Made by a program: the position numbers and the translations under genes. Positions 8,485 through 16,464 of a DNA stretch of 53,899 nucleotides are shown here, one piece after another. Each line of letters opens with the position of its first letter. Within the stretch, counting starts at the first letter, position 1. Source of the DNA: Chloroflexota bacterium (GTDB lineage: Bacteria > Chloroflexota > Anaerolineae > Anaerolineales > VGOW01); assembly GCA_016197225.1 (NCBI GenBank), contig JACPWC010000060.1, forward strand, positions 1-53,899, given 5' to 3'. Under the pieces are notes generated by a model. The model saw only the letters and a program-made list of their open reading frames with translations. It ran no database searches and was not told the DNA's origin.

Positions 8485-9243
8485 ATGTCCCTAAGAATGT
8501 ATCGCTCTCTTCAAGCCCTCATCCTGGCCGCGCTCGGTATGTTCTTCCTGTACAAAATCTGGTCGGGCACGCTGTACTGGTACATCAACCAGCGCTTCAC
8601 CGCCCTGACGCTCATCGCCGCTCTGGGCTTTCTGGCCCTGGCTCAGGCTGTCCTCGCGCGCCGCAAGCAAGCCACGGCTGAAACGCATCACGAACACGAC
8701 GGCCATGATCATCACGATCACGAACATCCGAGACTCCCTGTCTGGAGTCTGTGGGTGGTGGCCCTGCCGGTTCTCCTCGGCGTTCTGCTCCCGGCCAAGC
8801 CGCTCGGTTCCGCCGCCATTGCCAACCGGGGCGTGAACACAACCGCCCCCCTCACCGCCGGGGCGGCTCAACCGGCAAGACTCGACATCTCTCCGACCGA
8901 CCGCACCATCCTCGACTGGATTCGCGCCTTCAACTATGCCTCTGATCCCAAAACGTTTGAAGACCAACCTGCCGACGTGATCGGATTCGTTTATCACGAC
9001 AGCCGGTTGCAAGGCGGACAGTTTTTGGCCGGGCGCTTCACCGTCAACTGCTGTGTGGCCGACGCGATGGCGCTGGGCGTGATCGTGCAGTGGCCCGACT
9101 CGGCCGGGCTGGCCGACAACAGTTGGGTGCGCGTGCGCGGCTCGGTTCAGGCCGCCAAGATTGACGGGCGCTCGATTCCGCTCATCGTGGCCGAGTCCGT
9201 CGAGTCGGTCCCGCCGCCCGACCAGCCTTACCTCTATCCATGA
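8485..9243 (+). CDS. TIGR03943-family permease partner (DUF1980)
   Basis: This protein of about 252 residues has two N-terminal transmembrane helices, a His-rich loop (HHEHDGHDHHDHEH), a third helix, and a C-terminal soluble domain with the family motif FTVNCCVADAMALG. Members are encoded next to YraQ-type permeases, as here, and the pair is linked to metal handling in other bacteria. The start at 8485 (MSLRMYRS) avoids reading the palindromic repeat upstream; 8497 is the alternative. The His-rich loop and the neighbouring zinc genes suggest zinc or a similar divalent metal as substrate. Confidence 0.8.
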   Translation: MSLRMYRSLQALILAALGMFFLYKIWSGTLYWYINQRFTALTLIAALGFLALAQAVLARRKQATAETHHEHDGHDHHDHEHPRLPVWSLWVVALPVLLGVLLPAKPLGSAAIANRGVNTTAPLTAGAAQPARLDISPTDRTILDWIRAFNYASDPKTFEDQPADVIGFVYHDSRLQGGQFLAGRFTVNCCVADAMALGVIVQWPDSAGLADNSWVRVRGSVQAAKIDGRSIPLIVAESVESVPPPDQPYLYP

Positions 9244-9254
9244 TCGCACGAAAT

Positions 9255-9314
9255 GAACACGAAGACACAAGGGCACAAAGGCTCGAAGAAATTTTGTGCC
9301 CTTGTGCCTTTGTA
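9255..9314. repeat. Imperfect palindromic repeat, CACGAAG type
   Basis: AACACGAAGACACAAGGGCAC pairs with the following TTTTGTGCCCTTGTGCC region around a short A/T centre. It resembles the element at 8401 and lies directly before the next PD40 gene. Confidence 0.75.
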
Positions 9315-9327
9315 TTGAATCCGGCTT

Positions 9328-10680
9328 ATGAAGTTCAGCAAGTTTGATGTCGTCGTCTGGGGCGCGGTGATCGTCGCCGGCCTGATCATCATCGGCGTGC
9401 TGGTCATCGGCGATCAGGTGGGCGCGCGCGCCGCCCGCACTTACCCGAACGACGGCGGCAGTGTGGGTGGCCGAGAGCGCATTGGCCTTGAGTTTGCTCA
9501 GGCGATGCAAACCGAGTCGGTCGAACAACGATTCAGCATTGAGCCACCCGTTCCGGGCCACTTCGTCTGGGAAGGGCAGGCGTTGTGGTTCGTGCCGGAT
9601 GATCTTTTCCAGCGCGGCGTTCGTTACACGGCCCGGCTGGCCGCCGGGGCGTTGGCGCAATCGGGCCAGGCTATGAAGCGTGACCTGTCGTGGGGCTTCA
9701 GTGTGCGCCCGGCGTGGGTGGTCTACACCTCACCTTCCACCGGAGCGCGCCAGTTGTGGCGAATCAGCAGTGAGGGCGGCGAAGCGGCCCAACTGACAAA
9801 CGGCAGCGGAACCGTGTACGAGTTCACCGTCTCGCCCGACGGATCGCAAATCGCCTACGCCGCCAGTAATTCACAAAATGGCATTGACTTGTGGGCAATG
9901 GCCAGCGATGGATCGAACGGACGATTGCTGGTGAATTGCGGCCCCGACCTGTGTTTCGAACCGGCCTGGTCGCCAGACGGCCAACGAATTGCCTACAGCT
10001 TCATCGGCAGTGGCCTCGTGCCCGGCTCGCGCAACACGGCCCGCATTTGGACGCTCGACCTGAACACCAACCAGACTGCGCCGCTTTACGAAGACACGCA
10101 AATGCTGGGCAACCGCGCCAGTTGGTCGCCTGAGGGCAAGCGGCTAGCGTTTTATGACTCCGGGGCGGGCGGCATTCGCGCCCTGAACCTTGAAACGAAG
10201 CAGGAAGTTGTGGTGAAGACCGCCATCGGCGAAATGGGCGCGTGGTCGCCCGATGGCAACGCCATGTTGTTCAATGATTTGCAGTTGGGCGAAACCCCAT
10301 TCATCGGACTCTATCGCGCCGATCTGAACACGGGCGATCTCACGCTTCTGCTCGGCCCGGAATCACAATGGGAGGCCTATGCCGCCCCCGCCCTCTCGCC
10401 CGACGGCCAGTGGGTGGTGCTGGGCCTGCGAACCAAAGACGGCGCCGGCAAGCAATTGTGGCTGATGCATCCCGACGGCTCGGAAGCGCGAGCCATCACC
10501 GACGACAAGAATTACACCAACGACAGTTATCGCTGGGATTCCTGGGGACAGGCCATCGTCTTTCAACGCATCAAGCTGGACACGCCCGAGGCCGCGCCGG
10601 AGATCATGGTCTGGCCGGTGAACGGCGGCACGCCGCGCCTGCTGGCGAAGGACGCGGTTTCGCCGGCCTGGATGCCTTGA
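9328..10680 (+). CDS. Membrane-anchored SbsA-Ig / PD40 beta-propeller protein
   Basis: This 450-residue paralogue of the protein at 5327 has the same plan. One N-terminal membrane helix (about 8-32) is followed by an SbsA-type Ig domain (about 36-120, with LEFAQAMQTESVEQRFSIEP) and then PD40 propeller blades (SPDGSQIAYA, SPDGQRIAYS, SPEGKRLAFY, SPDGNAMLF). It probably sits on the outer face of the membrane. No catalytic residues are evident. It lies between the metal permease pair and the zinc repressor, but whether it takes part in metal handling is unknown. Confidence 0.75.
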   Translation: MKFSKFDVVVWGAVIVAGLIIIGVLVIGDQVGARAARTYPNDGGSVGGRERIGLEFAQAMQTESVEQRFSIEPPVPGHFVWEGQALWFVPDDLFQRGVRYTARLAAGALAQSGQAMKRDLSWGFSVRPAWVVYTSPSTGARQLWRISSEGGEAAQLTNGSGTVYEFTVSPDGSQIAYAASNSQNGIDLWAMASDGSNGRLLVNCGPDLCFEPAWSPDGQRIAYSFIGSGLVPGSRNTARIWTLDLNTNQTAPLYEDTQMLGNRASWSPEGKRLAFYDSGAGGIRALNLETKQEVVVKTAIGEMGAWSPDGNAMLFNDLQLGETPFIGLYRADLNTGDLTLLLGPESQWEAYAAPALSPDGQWVVLGLRTKDGAGKQLWLMHPDGSEARAITDDKNYTNDSYRWDSWGQAIVFQRIKLDTPEAAPEIMVWPVNGGTPRLLAKDAVSPAWMP

Positions 10681-10715
10681 CAGCCTTCGCCGGCGCATGA
10701 TATTCTCTCTGCCGT

Positions 10716-10734
10716 ATTGAAAACGGTTTTCAAT
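10716..10734. promoter_or_regulatory. Fur/Zur-type operator upstream of the repressor gene
   Basis: ATTGAAAACGGTTTTCAAT is a perfect 9-1-9 palindrome of the form bound by Fur-family regulators. A second copy (11242-11260) lies in front of znuA. Together they suggest autoregulation of the repressor and control of zinc import. Confidence 0.75.
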
Positions 10735-10735
10735 T

Positions 10736-10789
10736 AGCCTTTGAGACACCAAGTGTCTTCGCGAAGCGACACTTGGTGTCTCAAAGGCT
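10736..10789. repeat. Perfect 22-bp stem hairpin between operator and repressor gene
   Basis: The left arm at 10736-10757 begins AGCCTTTGAGACACC and pairs perfectly with 10768-10789 around a 10-base loop rich in TTCGCGAA. It starts 1 base after the operator and ends 11 bases before the repressor start, so it occupies the whole leader. Confidence 0.85.
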
Positions 10790-10800
10790 GACCATCACTC

Positions 10801-11220
10801 GTGCTTACCGAAACCTCCCTCGTCGAAGCCTTCGCCGCTCGCGGCTACAAGCTCACCCAGCCGCGCCGGGCAGTGCTCAAAGTCATCGCCGAAGCCGGGG
10901 CCAGCCTCAGCCCGGCGGAGATTCACGCCCGCGCCAAAAAGATGCACGCCCGCACAGGGCTGGTGACGGTCTATCGCACCCTCGAAGCATTGGTTGAGTG
11001 TGGCTCGATTCGCAAAGTGCATCAAACCGACGGCTGTCACTCGTACGCCCCGGCCAGCGAGGGCCACGCCCACCACGTCATCTGCGAGAAGTGCCACGCC
11101 GTGACCGAGTTCGACAACTGCGACCTGGCCGACCTGCTCAAGGCCGTGCAACGACGCACTGGATTCAAAGTTGAAAGTCACTGGCTGGAATTGTTCGGCC
11201 TGTGTCCGAATTGCAAGTAG
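10801..11220 (+). CDS. zur: Fur-family metal repressor, probably Zur
   Basis: This 139-residue regulator has the Fur-family winged helix (about 1-80, with TYRTLE-type core LVTVYRTLEALVECG) and a dimerisation domain with the metal cluster GHAHHVICEKCH. The CxxC pairs CEKC and C-terminal CPNC form the structural zinc site. The GTG start at 10801 is used because no ATG begins the HTH domain. Zur rather than Fur is inferred from the divergence-free neighbour order: a matching operator lies ahead of this gene and ahead of znuA. Repression under zinc sufficiency would shut down the znu genes. Fur or PerR specificity cannot be excluded from sequence alone. Confidence 0.8.
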   Translation: MLTETSLVEAFAARGYKLTQPRRAVLKVIAEAGASLSPAEIHARAKKMHARTGLVTVYRTLEALVECGSIRKVHQTDGCHSYAPASEGHAHHVICEKCHAVTEFDNCDLADLLKAVQRRTGFKVESHWLELFGLCPNCK

Positions 11221-11241
11221 CCTCTCTTTTTTTTGCCGGGT

Positions 11242-11260
11242 ATTGAAAATCGTTTTCAGT
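11242..11260. promoter_or_regulatory. Fur/Zur-type operator upstream of znuA
   Basis: ATTGAAAATCGTTTTCAGT matches the palindrome at 10716 with two symmetry mismatches. It ends 12 bases before the ancestral znuA start at 11273, well placed to block initiation of transcription. Confidence 0.7.
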
Positions 11261-11272
11261 TTCAGGAAAGCC

Positions 11273-12331
11273 ATGATTCGCAAAACAATTCTGGGTCTCC
11301 CGACTTTAACGGGAAATGGGACGCGGATTCACGCAGATGAACGCGGATTTTTCTTTTTTATCCGCGAAAATCAGCGTTCATCCGCGTCCAAAATGTCTTT
11401 TCACGCCAGACCCGGTAGAGCCACAATTCTCGTCTTCAGCTTGTTGTCGTTCCTGTTCGCCGCCTGCGGCAACCCCCTCGGCGAACCGGCCAGCGGCAAG
11501 CTCAACGTCATTGCCACTTACAGCATTTTGGGCGACCTGGCGCAGAACGTGGGCGGCGACAAAGTTGACGCGCGGACTCTGGTGGGGCCGGACGGCGACG
11601 CTCACACCTTTGCCCCCAGCCCGGCAGACGGCGCCGCTTTGATCGGGGCAACCGTCGTGTTTGAAAACGGCCTTGAGTTTGAACCCTGGCTGGACGATCT
11701 TTACGCTTCATCCGATTCAAAAGCGACTCGGGTTGTAGTGACCGATGGCATTGAGCCGCGCATGACGCCGGAAGAGCCGGGGCACAGCCTCGGCGAATCC
11801 GATCCGCACGTCTGGCACAGCGTTGCCAATGTCATTCACATGACGCGGAACATTCGTGACGCCCTGGCCGGGGCCGACCCGGCCAACGCCGCAACCTACG
11901 CCGCCAACGCCGAAGCTTACATTGCCAAATTGCAGGAACTGGATACGTGGATATTTGAGCAGGTGAAAACTCTGCCGGAGGCCAGACGCAAGCTTGTCAC
12001 CTCGCACGACACCTTCGGCTACTTTGCCGAACGATACGGCTTCGAGATCGTCGGCGCGGCGCTGGAGTCGGCCAGCACCGAGACCGCCGACCCGTCGGCT
12101 TCAGACCTCGCGGCGCTGGTGGACGAGATCAAGGCCGTTGGCGTGCCGGCCATCTTTGCCGAGAACGTTCATAACCCGAAGCTCATGGCCCAGGTCGCCG
12201 CCGAGGCCGGCGTGACTCTGGCCCCGCAACTTTACACCGACGCCCTGGGCCGCCCCGGCAGTGACGGCTCAACCTACCTCGATATGATGCGCTACAACGT
12301 CATCACCATCGTGACCGAGCTTGGCAAATAG
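11273..12331 (+). CDS. znuA: Zinc ABC transporter substrate-binding lipoprotein, signal region interrupted in frame by a small mobile element
   Basis: This TroA/ZnuA-family lipoprotein captures zinc or manganese outside the membrane for the ABC importer. Ligand candidates are His in GDAHTFAP, His in SDPHVWHS, His in TSHDTFGY and Asp in the C-terminal YTDALG segment. There is no long His-rich loop. The lipobox is LFAAC. The ATG at 11273 has an AGGAAAG Shine-Dalgarno, but 138 bases (element plus duplication) now split the signal peptide: removing them restores MIRKTILVFSLLSFLFAAC. The insertion equals 46 codons without a stop, so the product is either 352 residues with an extended head or starts at an ATG inside the element (11393, 312 residues). 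Zur control is likely. Confidence 0.85.
   Translation: MIRKTILGLPTLTGNGTRIHADERGFFFFIRENQRSSASKMSFHARPGRATILVFSLLSFLFAACGNPLGEPASGKLNVIATYSILGDLAQNVGGDKVDARTLVGPDGDAHTFAPSPADGAALIGATVVFENGLEFEPWLDDLYASSDSKATRVVVTDGIEPRMTPEEPGHSLGESDPHVWHSVANVIHMTRNIRDALAGADPANAATYAANAEAYIAKLQELDTWIFEQVKTLPEARRKLVTSHDTFGYFAERYGFEIVGAALESASTETADPSASDLAALVDEIKAVGVPAIFAENVHNPKLMAQVAAEAGVTLAPQLYTDALGRPGSDGSTYLDMMRYNVITIVTELGK
11285..11430. mobile_element. 130-bp ISL3-like miniature element with 8-bp target duplication
   Basis: The element spans 11293-11422 and is flanked by the exact direct repeat ACAATTCT (11285-11292 and 11423-11430). The left end reads GGGTCTCCCGACTTTAACGG. The right end, reversed, reads GGCTCTACCGGGTCTGGCGT. 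Both ends match the element at 23963 in the opposite orientation. ISL3-family elements begin GGCTCTT or similar and duplicate 8 bp, which this fits. The core is a long imperfect hairpin of GCGGATTCACGCAGATGAACG type that also occurs alone at 29522. Confidence 0.85.
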
Positions 12332-12390
12332 ACCACAGACGACAGACGAAGGACGAAGAGTCTGCCATCGTCTGTCGCCCATCGTCCTTC
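12331..12390. repeat. Palindromic spacer repeat between znuA and znuC
   Basis: ACAGACGACAGACGAAGGACGA pairs imperfectly with the following ATCGTCTGTCGCCCATCGTCC. It fills the gap between the stop of znuA and the start of znuC, and no Shine-Dalgarno sequence remains in front of znuC. Confidence 0.6.
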
Positions 12391-12393
12391 AAT

Positions 12394-13167
12394 ATGGAAA
12401 CTCTCGCCCTCCACCTCACCGACATCTCGGCCAGCTACAACGGCAAGCGCGCCCTCGACGATATTCACTTCACAATTGCTCAAGGTGAGCGGGCCGCCGT
12501 CGTCGGGCCGAACGGCGCAGGCAAGTCCACCCTGTTCAAAGTCATCGTCGGCCTCATGCCGCACCTGACCGGCGACGTGCTGGTGCACGGCCACTCGCAC
12601 CACGCCGGCGATTGCCCCTCCATCGGCTACGTGCCGCAACGCGAGGCGGTGGACTGGAACTTCCCGGTGACGGTGATGGACGTGGTGCTGATGGGCCGGG
12701 TGAAAGAGATCGGCTGGTTGCGGCGAGCGGGCCGCGCCGACCGCGAGGCCGCCCACGAGGCGCTGGCGCAGGTGGGCATGGCCGAGCTGGCATCGCGCCA
12801 CATTGGCGATCTGTCCGGCGGCCAGCAACAGCGCGCCTTCATCGCCCGCGCCCTGGCCCAGCGCGCCGACGTGCTTCTACTCGACGAACCCTTCGGCGGC
12901 GTGGACGTGGAAGCCCAGAACGCCATCTTCAACATTCTCGACCATCTGCGCGAGCAGGGCGTCACCGTCCTGCTCTCGACTCACGATCTGGAAATGGCGA
13001 CGACTCGCTTTGATCGCCTGATTCTTCTCAATCATCGCCTCGTCGCCGACGGCCCGGCTGAATCCGTTCTCACACCCGAACGCCTGGCCGCCGCCTACGG
13101 TGGCCGCCTCACCTTCTGGCAAAACGGCCAGCCGGTGACGGTGACGGCGGACGATTGTTGCCCGTAG
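12394..13167 (+). CDS. znuC: Zinc/manganese ABC transporter ATP-binding protein
   Basis: This 257-residue ABC ATPase of the ZnuC/MntB type energises metal uptake. Walker A is GPNGAGKST near residue 35, the signature is LSGGQQQR, Walker B is LLLDEPFGG, and the switch is STHDLEM. It lies 62 bases behind the binding-protein gene, and the permease gene comes only after two serine genes. The C terminus ends VTADDCCP, a Cys pair of unknown meaning. Confidence 0.88.
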   Translation: METLALHLTDISASYNGKRALDDIHFTIAQGERAAVVGPNGAGKSTLFKVIVGLMPHLTGDVLVHGHSHHAGDCPSIGYVPQREAVDWNFPVTVMDVVLMGRVKEIGWLRRAGRADREAAHEALAQVGMAELASRHIGDLSGGQQQRAFIARALAQRADVLLLDEPFGGVDVEAQNAIFNILDHLREQGVTVLLSTHDLEMATTRFDRLILLNHRLVADGPAESVLTPERLAAAYGGRLTFWQNGQPVTVTADDCCP

Positions 13168-13177
13168 CCAAACCAGC

Positions 13178-14044
13178 ATGACCCAACTGCCTGCCATCTG
13201 GCCCGCCACCGACCTGATCATTTTCGATTGTGACAGCACCCTGACCGCCGTCGAGGGCATTGACGAGTTGGCTCGCCTGACCGACAGCGTGGAAGACGTG
13301 GCCGCGTTGACGAAACGGGCGATGGACGGCGAAATCCCGTTGGAGTCGGTCTACAGCCACCGTCTCGATATTTCCAACCCCACCCGCGCCCAGGTCAATC
13401 ACATCCGGCGCATCTACCGCCAGCACGTCATCCCCGGCGCGGCCAAACTGATCGAGGCCCTGCAAGAACTTAACTGCAAAGTGTTCATCGTCAGCGGCGG
13501 GCTGATCGAGCCGGTGCGCGACTTTGGCGTGTGGCTCGGTGTCCCGCGCGAGAACATCTACGCGGTAGACATGGAATACGATCAACTGGCCGGGCAATGG
13601 TGGCGCTACTGGGAACAGCCGGGCGGCCACAACCCGCAGGCCAACTATCTTAATGTGCGCGAGAGTCCATTGACCGGAACCGGCGGCAAGAACTTGATGA
13701 TTCGAGCCATTCGCGCCAATCATGCCGGGCGGGCCATGCTCGTCGGCGACGGACTTTCCGATCTGGAGGCCCGTTCTGAAGTCGAGTTGTTTGTCGGTTT
13801 CGGCGGAGCGGCCTATCGCGAGCGGGTCGCCCGCGAGTCGCCGCTCTACATCCAGCGCGGCGGTCTGGCCGCGCTTCTGCCGCTGGCGCTGGGGCGGCTG
13901 GCTTCCCGGCGCGGCCAAGTCTGGGCGAGCTTGTACACCGAAGGCCTGGCCCAGATCGAGCAGGGCGACGTTCTCTTCAACGACCTCGAAATGCAAAAAC
14001 ATTTTGCCGACGCGGTTCTGCATGTTCAAAATCGTCATTTCTGA
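13178..14044 (+). CDS. serB: Phosphoserine phosphatase (HAD family, PSPH-like)
   Basis: This 288-residue HAD phosphatase would remove phosphate from L-phosphoserine, the last step of serine synthesis. The nucleophile motif is FDCDSTLTAVEGIDELA (Asp17, Asp19), motif II is IVSGG, and the metal motif is VGDGLSDLEA, followed by FVGFGG. The ordering resembles eukaryotic-type PSPH. It starts 10 bases after znuC and overlaps the dehydrogenase gene by 23 bases, so all are likely one transcript. A 30-40 residue insertion lies before motif III. Confidence 0.78.
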   Translation: MTQLPAIWPATDLIIFDCDSTLTAVEGIDELARLTDSVEDVAALTKRAMDGEIPLESVYSHRLDISNPTRAQVNHIRRIYRQHVIPGAAKLIEALQELNCKVFIVSGGLIEPVRDFGVWLGVPRENIYAVDMEYDQLAGQWWRYWEQPGGHNPQANYLNVRESPLTGTGGKNLMIRAIRANHAGRAMLVGDGLSDLEARSEVELFVGFGGAAYRERVARESPLYIQRGGLAALLPLALGRLASRRGQVWASLYTEGLAQIEQGDVLFNDLEMQKHFADAVLHVQNRHF

Positions 14045-15605
14045 TCACCTCAGCGACTCCGGTTGGGCCGTCTTGCGCTCAGCAGAGGATGTGACTCTGG
14101 CCGGGCCGTTCGCCGAACGAGAGGCAGTGCTCGAAGCGGCGCGAGACGCTCACGCCCTCATCGTCCGTTCCATCACCCGAGTGGATCGAGAACTGCTGAC
14201 GAACGCGCCGAACTTACAAGTTGTAGCCCGGGCCGGCGCCTCGTGGGAAAACATCAATCTCGACGAATGCACCCGGCGCGGCATCATGGTCATCAACGTG
14301 CCAGACGCCAACGTGATTGCCCTGGCCGAGCATGCCCTGGGCATGATGCTGGCCCTGGCCCGCCACATTCCCAAAGGTTACGCCAGCCTGCGCGCCGGCG
14401 AATGGCGGCGCTACGAATTGATGGGCGTGCAACTGCATGGCAAGACGCTGGGCATCATCGGCTACGGGCGGCACGGGCGGGAGGTGGCCGCCCGCGCTCA
14501 AAGCTTCGGGATGATAGTCTTGTCCTACGACCCTTATATTGACGAGGGCCACGCCCGGACGCAACGGGTGAGTATCGTCGGCATTGACGAACTGCTGGCC
14601 CGGTCAGATTTCATCTCACTTCACGCCACGCTCACCCCCGAGACGGCGGACATTCTAAATCATGACGCGTTTTCAAAAATGAAAGAGGGGGTGCGGATCG
14701 TCAATTGCACCCACGCCGGTTTGATTGACGAGACGGCTTTGCTCGAGGCGCTAGACGGCGGCAAAGTGGCCGGGGCGGCTCTGGATTTTCTCAAGGTTGA
14801 GCCGCCGTCGCCGGGTCACCCGTTGGTGATGCACCCGAACGTCATCGTCCTGCCCCACCTCAACCAGAACACCCTCGACTCGCAAACGGCCACCTCGCGC
14901 CAGGCCGCCGAAGACGCGCTGGCCGCCCTGCGCGGCGACGACTACCGCAACGTCGTCAACCTGCCGTTCCGGCCCGGCGCTGACTACGTGACGGCCAAAC
15001 CTTATTTGCTATTGGCCGAGAAGCTGGGCAAGGTGCAGGGCCAGTTGGCCGGCGGCGCGATCAACCGCGTGGAGATCGAGATACTGGGCGACGGCTTGCA
15101 GGGGCTGGTGCGGCCCGTGGCCGCCGCCCTGCTCAAGGGCATGCTCCGCCCGGTGGACGAGCGCACAGTGAATTACGTGAGCGCGCCGGTGATCGCCTAC
15201 GAGCAAAACATCCAGACTACTCAGACCCGCTCGCTGGAACTGGTGGATTATCCGAACCTGCTTTCGTGCCGGGCGCACTGGCCGGGTGGCTCGCGCACCC
15301 TGGCCGGGGTGATCTTCGCCGGCGGCGAGCCGCGGCTGGTGCAGTACGAAACCTTCCGCATTGACGCCAACCCCGAAGGCTACGTGCTGGTGCTGGAAAA
15401 CGAAGACGTGCCCGGCGTGATCGGCCAGGTGGGCGCATTGATGGGCGCGCACGGAGTCAACATTGGCGAGTGGCGCTACGGGCGCGACCGGCCCGGAGGC
15501 CGGGCCGTCTCTTTTATCAACCTGGATTCGCCCATTCCAGCCCCGGCCCTGGAGACCCTGCGCCAACTGCCCAACATCATCGGCGCAAAACTGGTGAAAC
15601 TCTGA
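14022..15605 (+). CDS. serA: D-3-phosphoglycerate dehydrogenase-like protein, altered active site
   Basis: This protein of 527 residues has the long SerA architecture: catalytic/NAD domain (about 1-315), an ASB-type intervening domain and a C-terminal ACT domain (PGVIGQVGALMGAHGVNI). The NAD motif is IIGYGRHGREV. The usual catalytic Arg segment (N-x-A-R-G-G) reads NCTHAGLIDE, so Arg is replaced by His. The catalytic His is kept in LPHLNQNT, and the usual Gly after Leu is Asn. The start at 14022 (MFKIVISDHL) is the canonical N terminus and overlaps serB by 23 bases. It could oxidise 3-phosphoglycerate for serine or act on a related 2-hydroxyacid. Confidence 0.75.
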   Translation: MFKIVISDHLSDSGWAVLRSAEDVTLAGPFAEREAVLEAARDAHALIVRSITRVDRELLTNAPNLQVVARAGASWENINLDECTRRGIMVINVPDANVIALAEHALGMMLALARHIPKGYASLRAGEWRRYELMGVQLHGKTLGIIGYGRHGREVAARAQSFGMIVLSYDPYIDEGHARTQRVSIVGIDELLARSDFISLHATLTPETADILNHDAFSKMKEGVRIVNCTHAGLIDETALLEALDGGKVAGAALDFLKVEPPSPGHPLVMHPNVIVLPHLNQNTLDSQTATSRQAAEDALAALRGDDYRNVVNLPFRPGADYVTAKPYLLLAEKLGKVQGQLAGGAINRVEIEILGDGLQGLVRPVAAALLKGMLRPVDERTVNYVSAPVIAYEQNIQTTQTRSLELVDYPNLLSCRAHWPGGSRTLAGVIFAGGEPRLVQYETFRIDANPEGYVLVLENEDVPGVIGQVGALMGAHGVNIGEWRYGRDRPGGRAVSFINLDSPIPAPALETLRQLPNIIGAKLVKL

Positions 15606-15610
15606 TTTTT

Positions 15611-16438
15611 ATGAACTTCCTGCTTGAACCTTTGCAATACGCCTTCATGCTTCGCGGCCTGGCCGCCGCCCTCATGGTCGGCCTGGTGTGCGCCGTCGTC
15701 GGCTCCTTCGTCGTCTTGCGCGGCATGGCCTTCTTTGGCGACGCGCTGGCCCACGCCATTTTGCCCGGCGTGGCTGTGGCCTATTTGATCGGCGGCGCAA
15801 ACGGCCCGCTGTTTTTGGGCGCAATGGCCGCCGCCATCCTCACCGCGCTCGGCATTGGCGCTGTCACTCGCGGAGGCCGTTTACGAGAAGACACGGCTAT
15901 CGGCGTGATCTTCGCCGGCGTGTTTGCGCTCGGCATCGCCCTCATGAGCACCATCCGCAGTTACAGCGTTGACCTGACCCACATCCTCTTCGGCGACATT
16001 CTGGCCATCACCAACAACGATTTGCTTCTCATCGCCGGTTTTGGCGGCGCTGTCGTCCTGGCCATCGCCGCCTTCTACAAAGAACTCGTCATCATCTCCT
16101 TCGACCCGACTCACGCCGCCAGCCTGCGCCTGCCTGCCGAGCAACTTCGCTATCTTCTACTCGTGCTGGTTGCCGTCACCGTCGTCGTCTCCCTGCAAAC
16201 CATCGGCGCCGGTTTGATGACGGCCATGCTCCTCACCCCCGCCGCCGCCGCGTCTTTGCTCACCAAACGCCTCTCGCGCATGATGCTCATCGCCGCCGTC
16301 ATCGGCGGCGGCTCCGGCCTCGTCGGCCTCTACCTGTCGTATTACATTTCAATTGCTTCAGGCGCGGCCATCGTCCTCATCTGCACCGCTTGTTTCATCG
16401 TAGCCTGGCTCACCAGCAGACTGTTCCGAAAGAGTTAA
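15611..16438 (+). CDS. znuB: Zinc/manganese ABC transporter permease
   Basis: This 275-residue ABC-3 family permease has about eight membrane helices and would form the channel for the ZnuA/ZnuC system. Characteristic segments include VVLRGMAFFGDALAHAILPG near residue 35 and QTIGAGLMTAMLLTPAAAA near 200. It begins 5 bases after the SerA stop, so it is translated from the same message. Separation of znuB from znuC by serine genes is unusual. It converges on the CDF gene with only 26 bases between stops. Confidence 0.87.
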   Translation: MNFLLEPLQYAFMLRGLAAALMVGLVCAVVGSFVVLRGMAFFGDALAHAILPGVAVAYLIGGANGPLFLGAMAAAILTALGIGAVTRGGRLREDTAIGVIFAGVFALGIALMSTIRSYSVDLTHILFGDILAITNNDLLLIAGFGGAVVLAIAAFYKELVIISFDPTHAASLRLPAEQLRYLLLVLVAVTVVVSLQTIGAGLMTAMLLTPAAAASLLTKRLSRMMLIAAVIGGGSGLVGLYLSYYISIASGAAIVLICTACFIVAWLTSRLFRKS

Positions 16439-16464
16439 CTGCCATAATGCAAAGCTATTTACGC

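Noticed and set aside
8491-9660. Long minus-strand frame across the TIGR03943 and PD40 genes
   Set aside because: It spans two real genes and a repeat and is a product of GC-rich codon bias.
11171-11272. Earlier start of znuA at 11171
   Set aside because: It lies in the repressor gene and would read through the Zur box.
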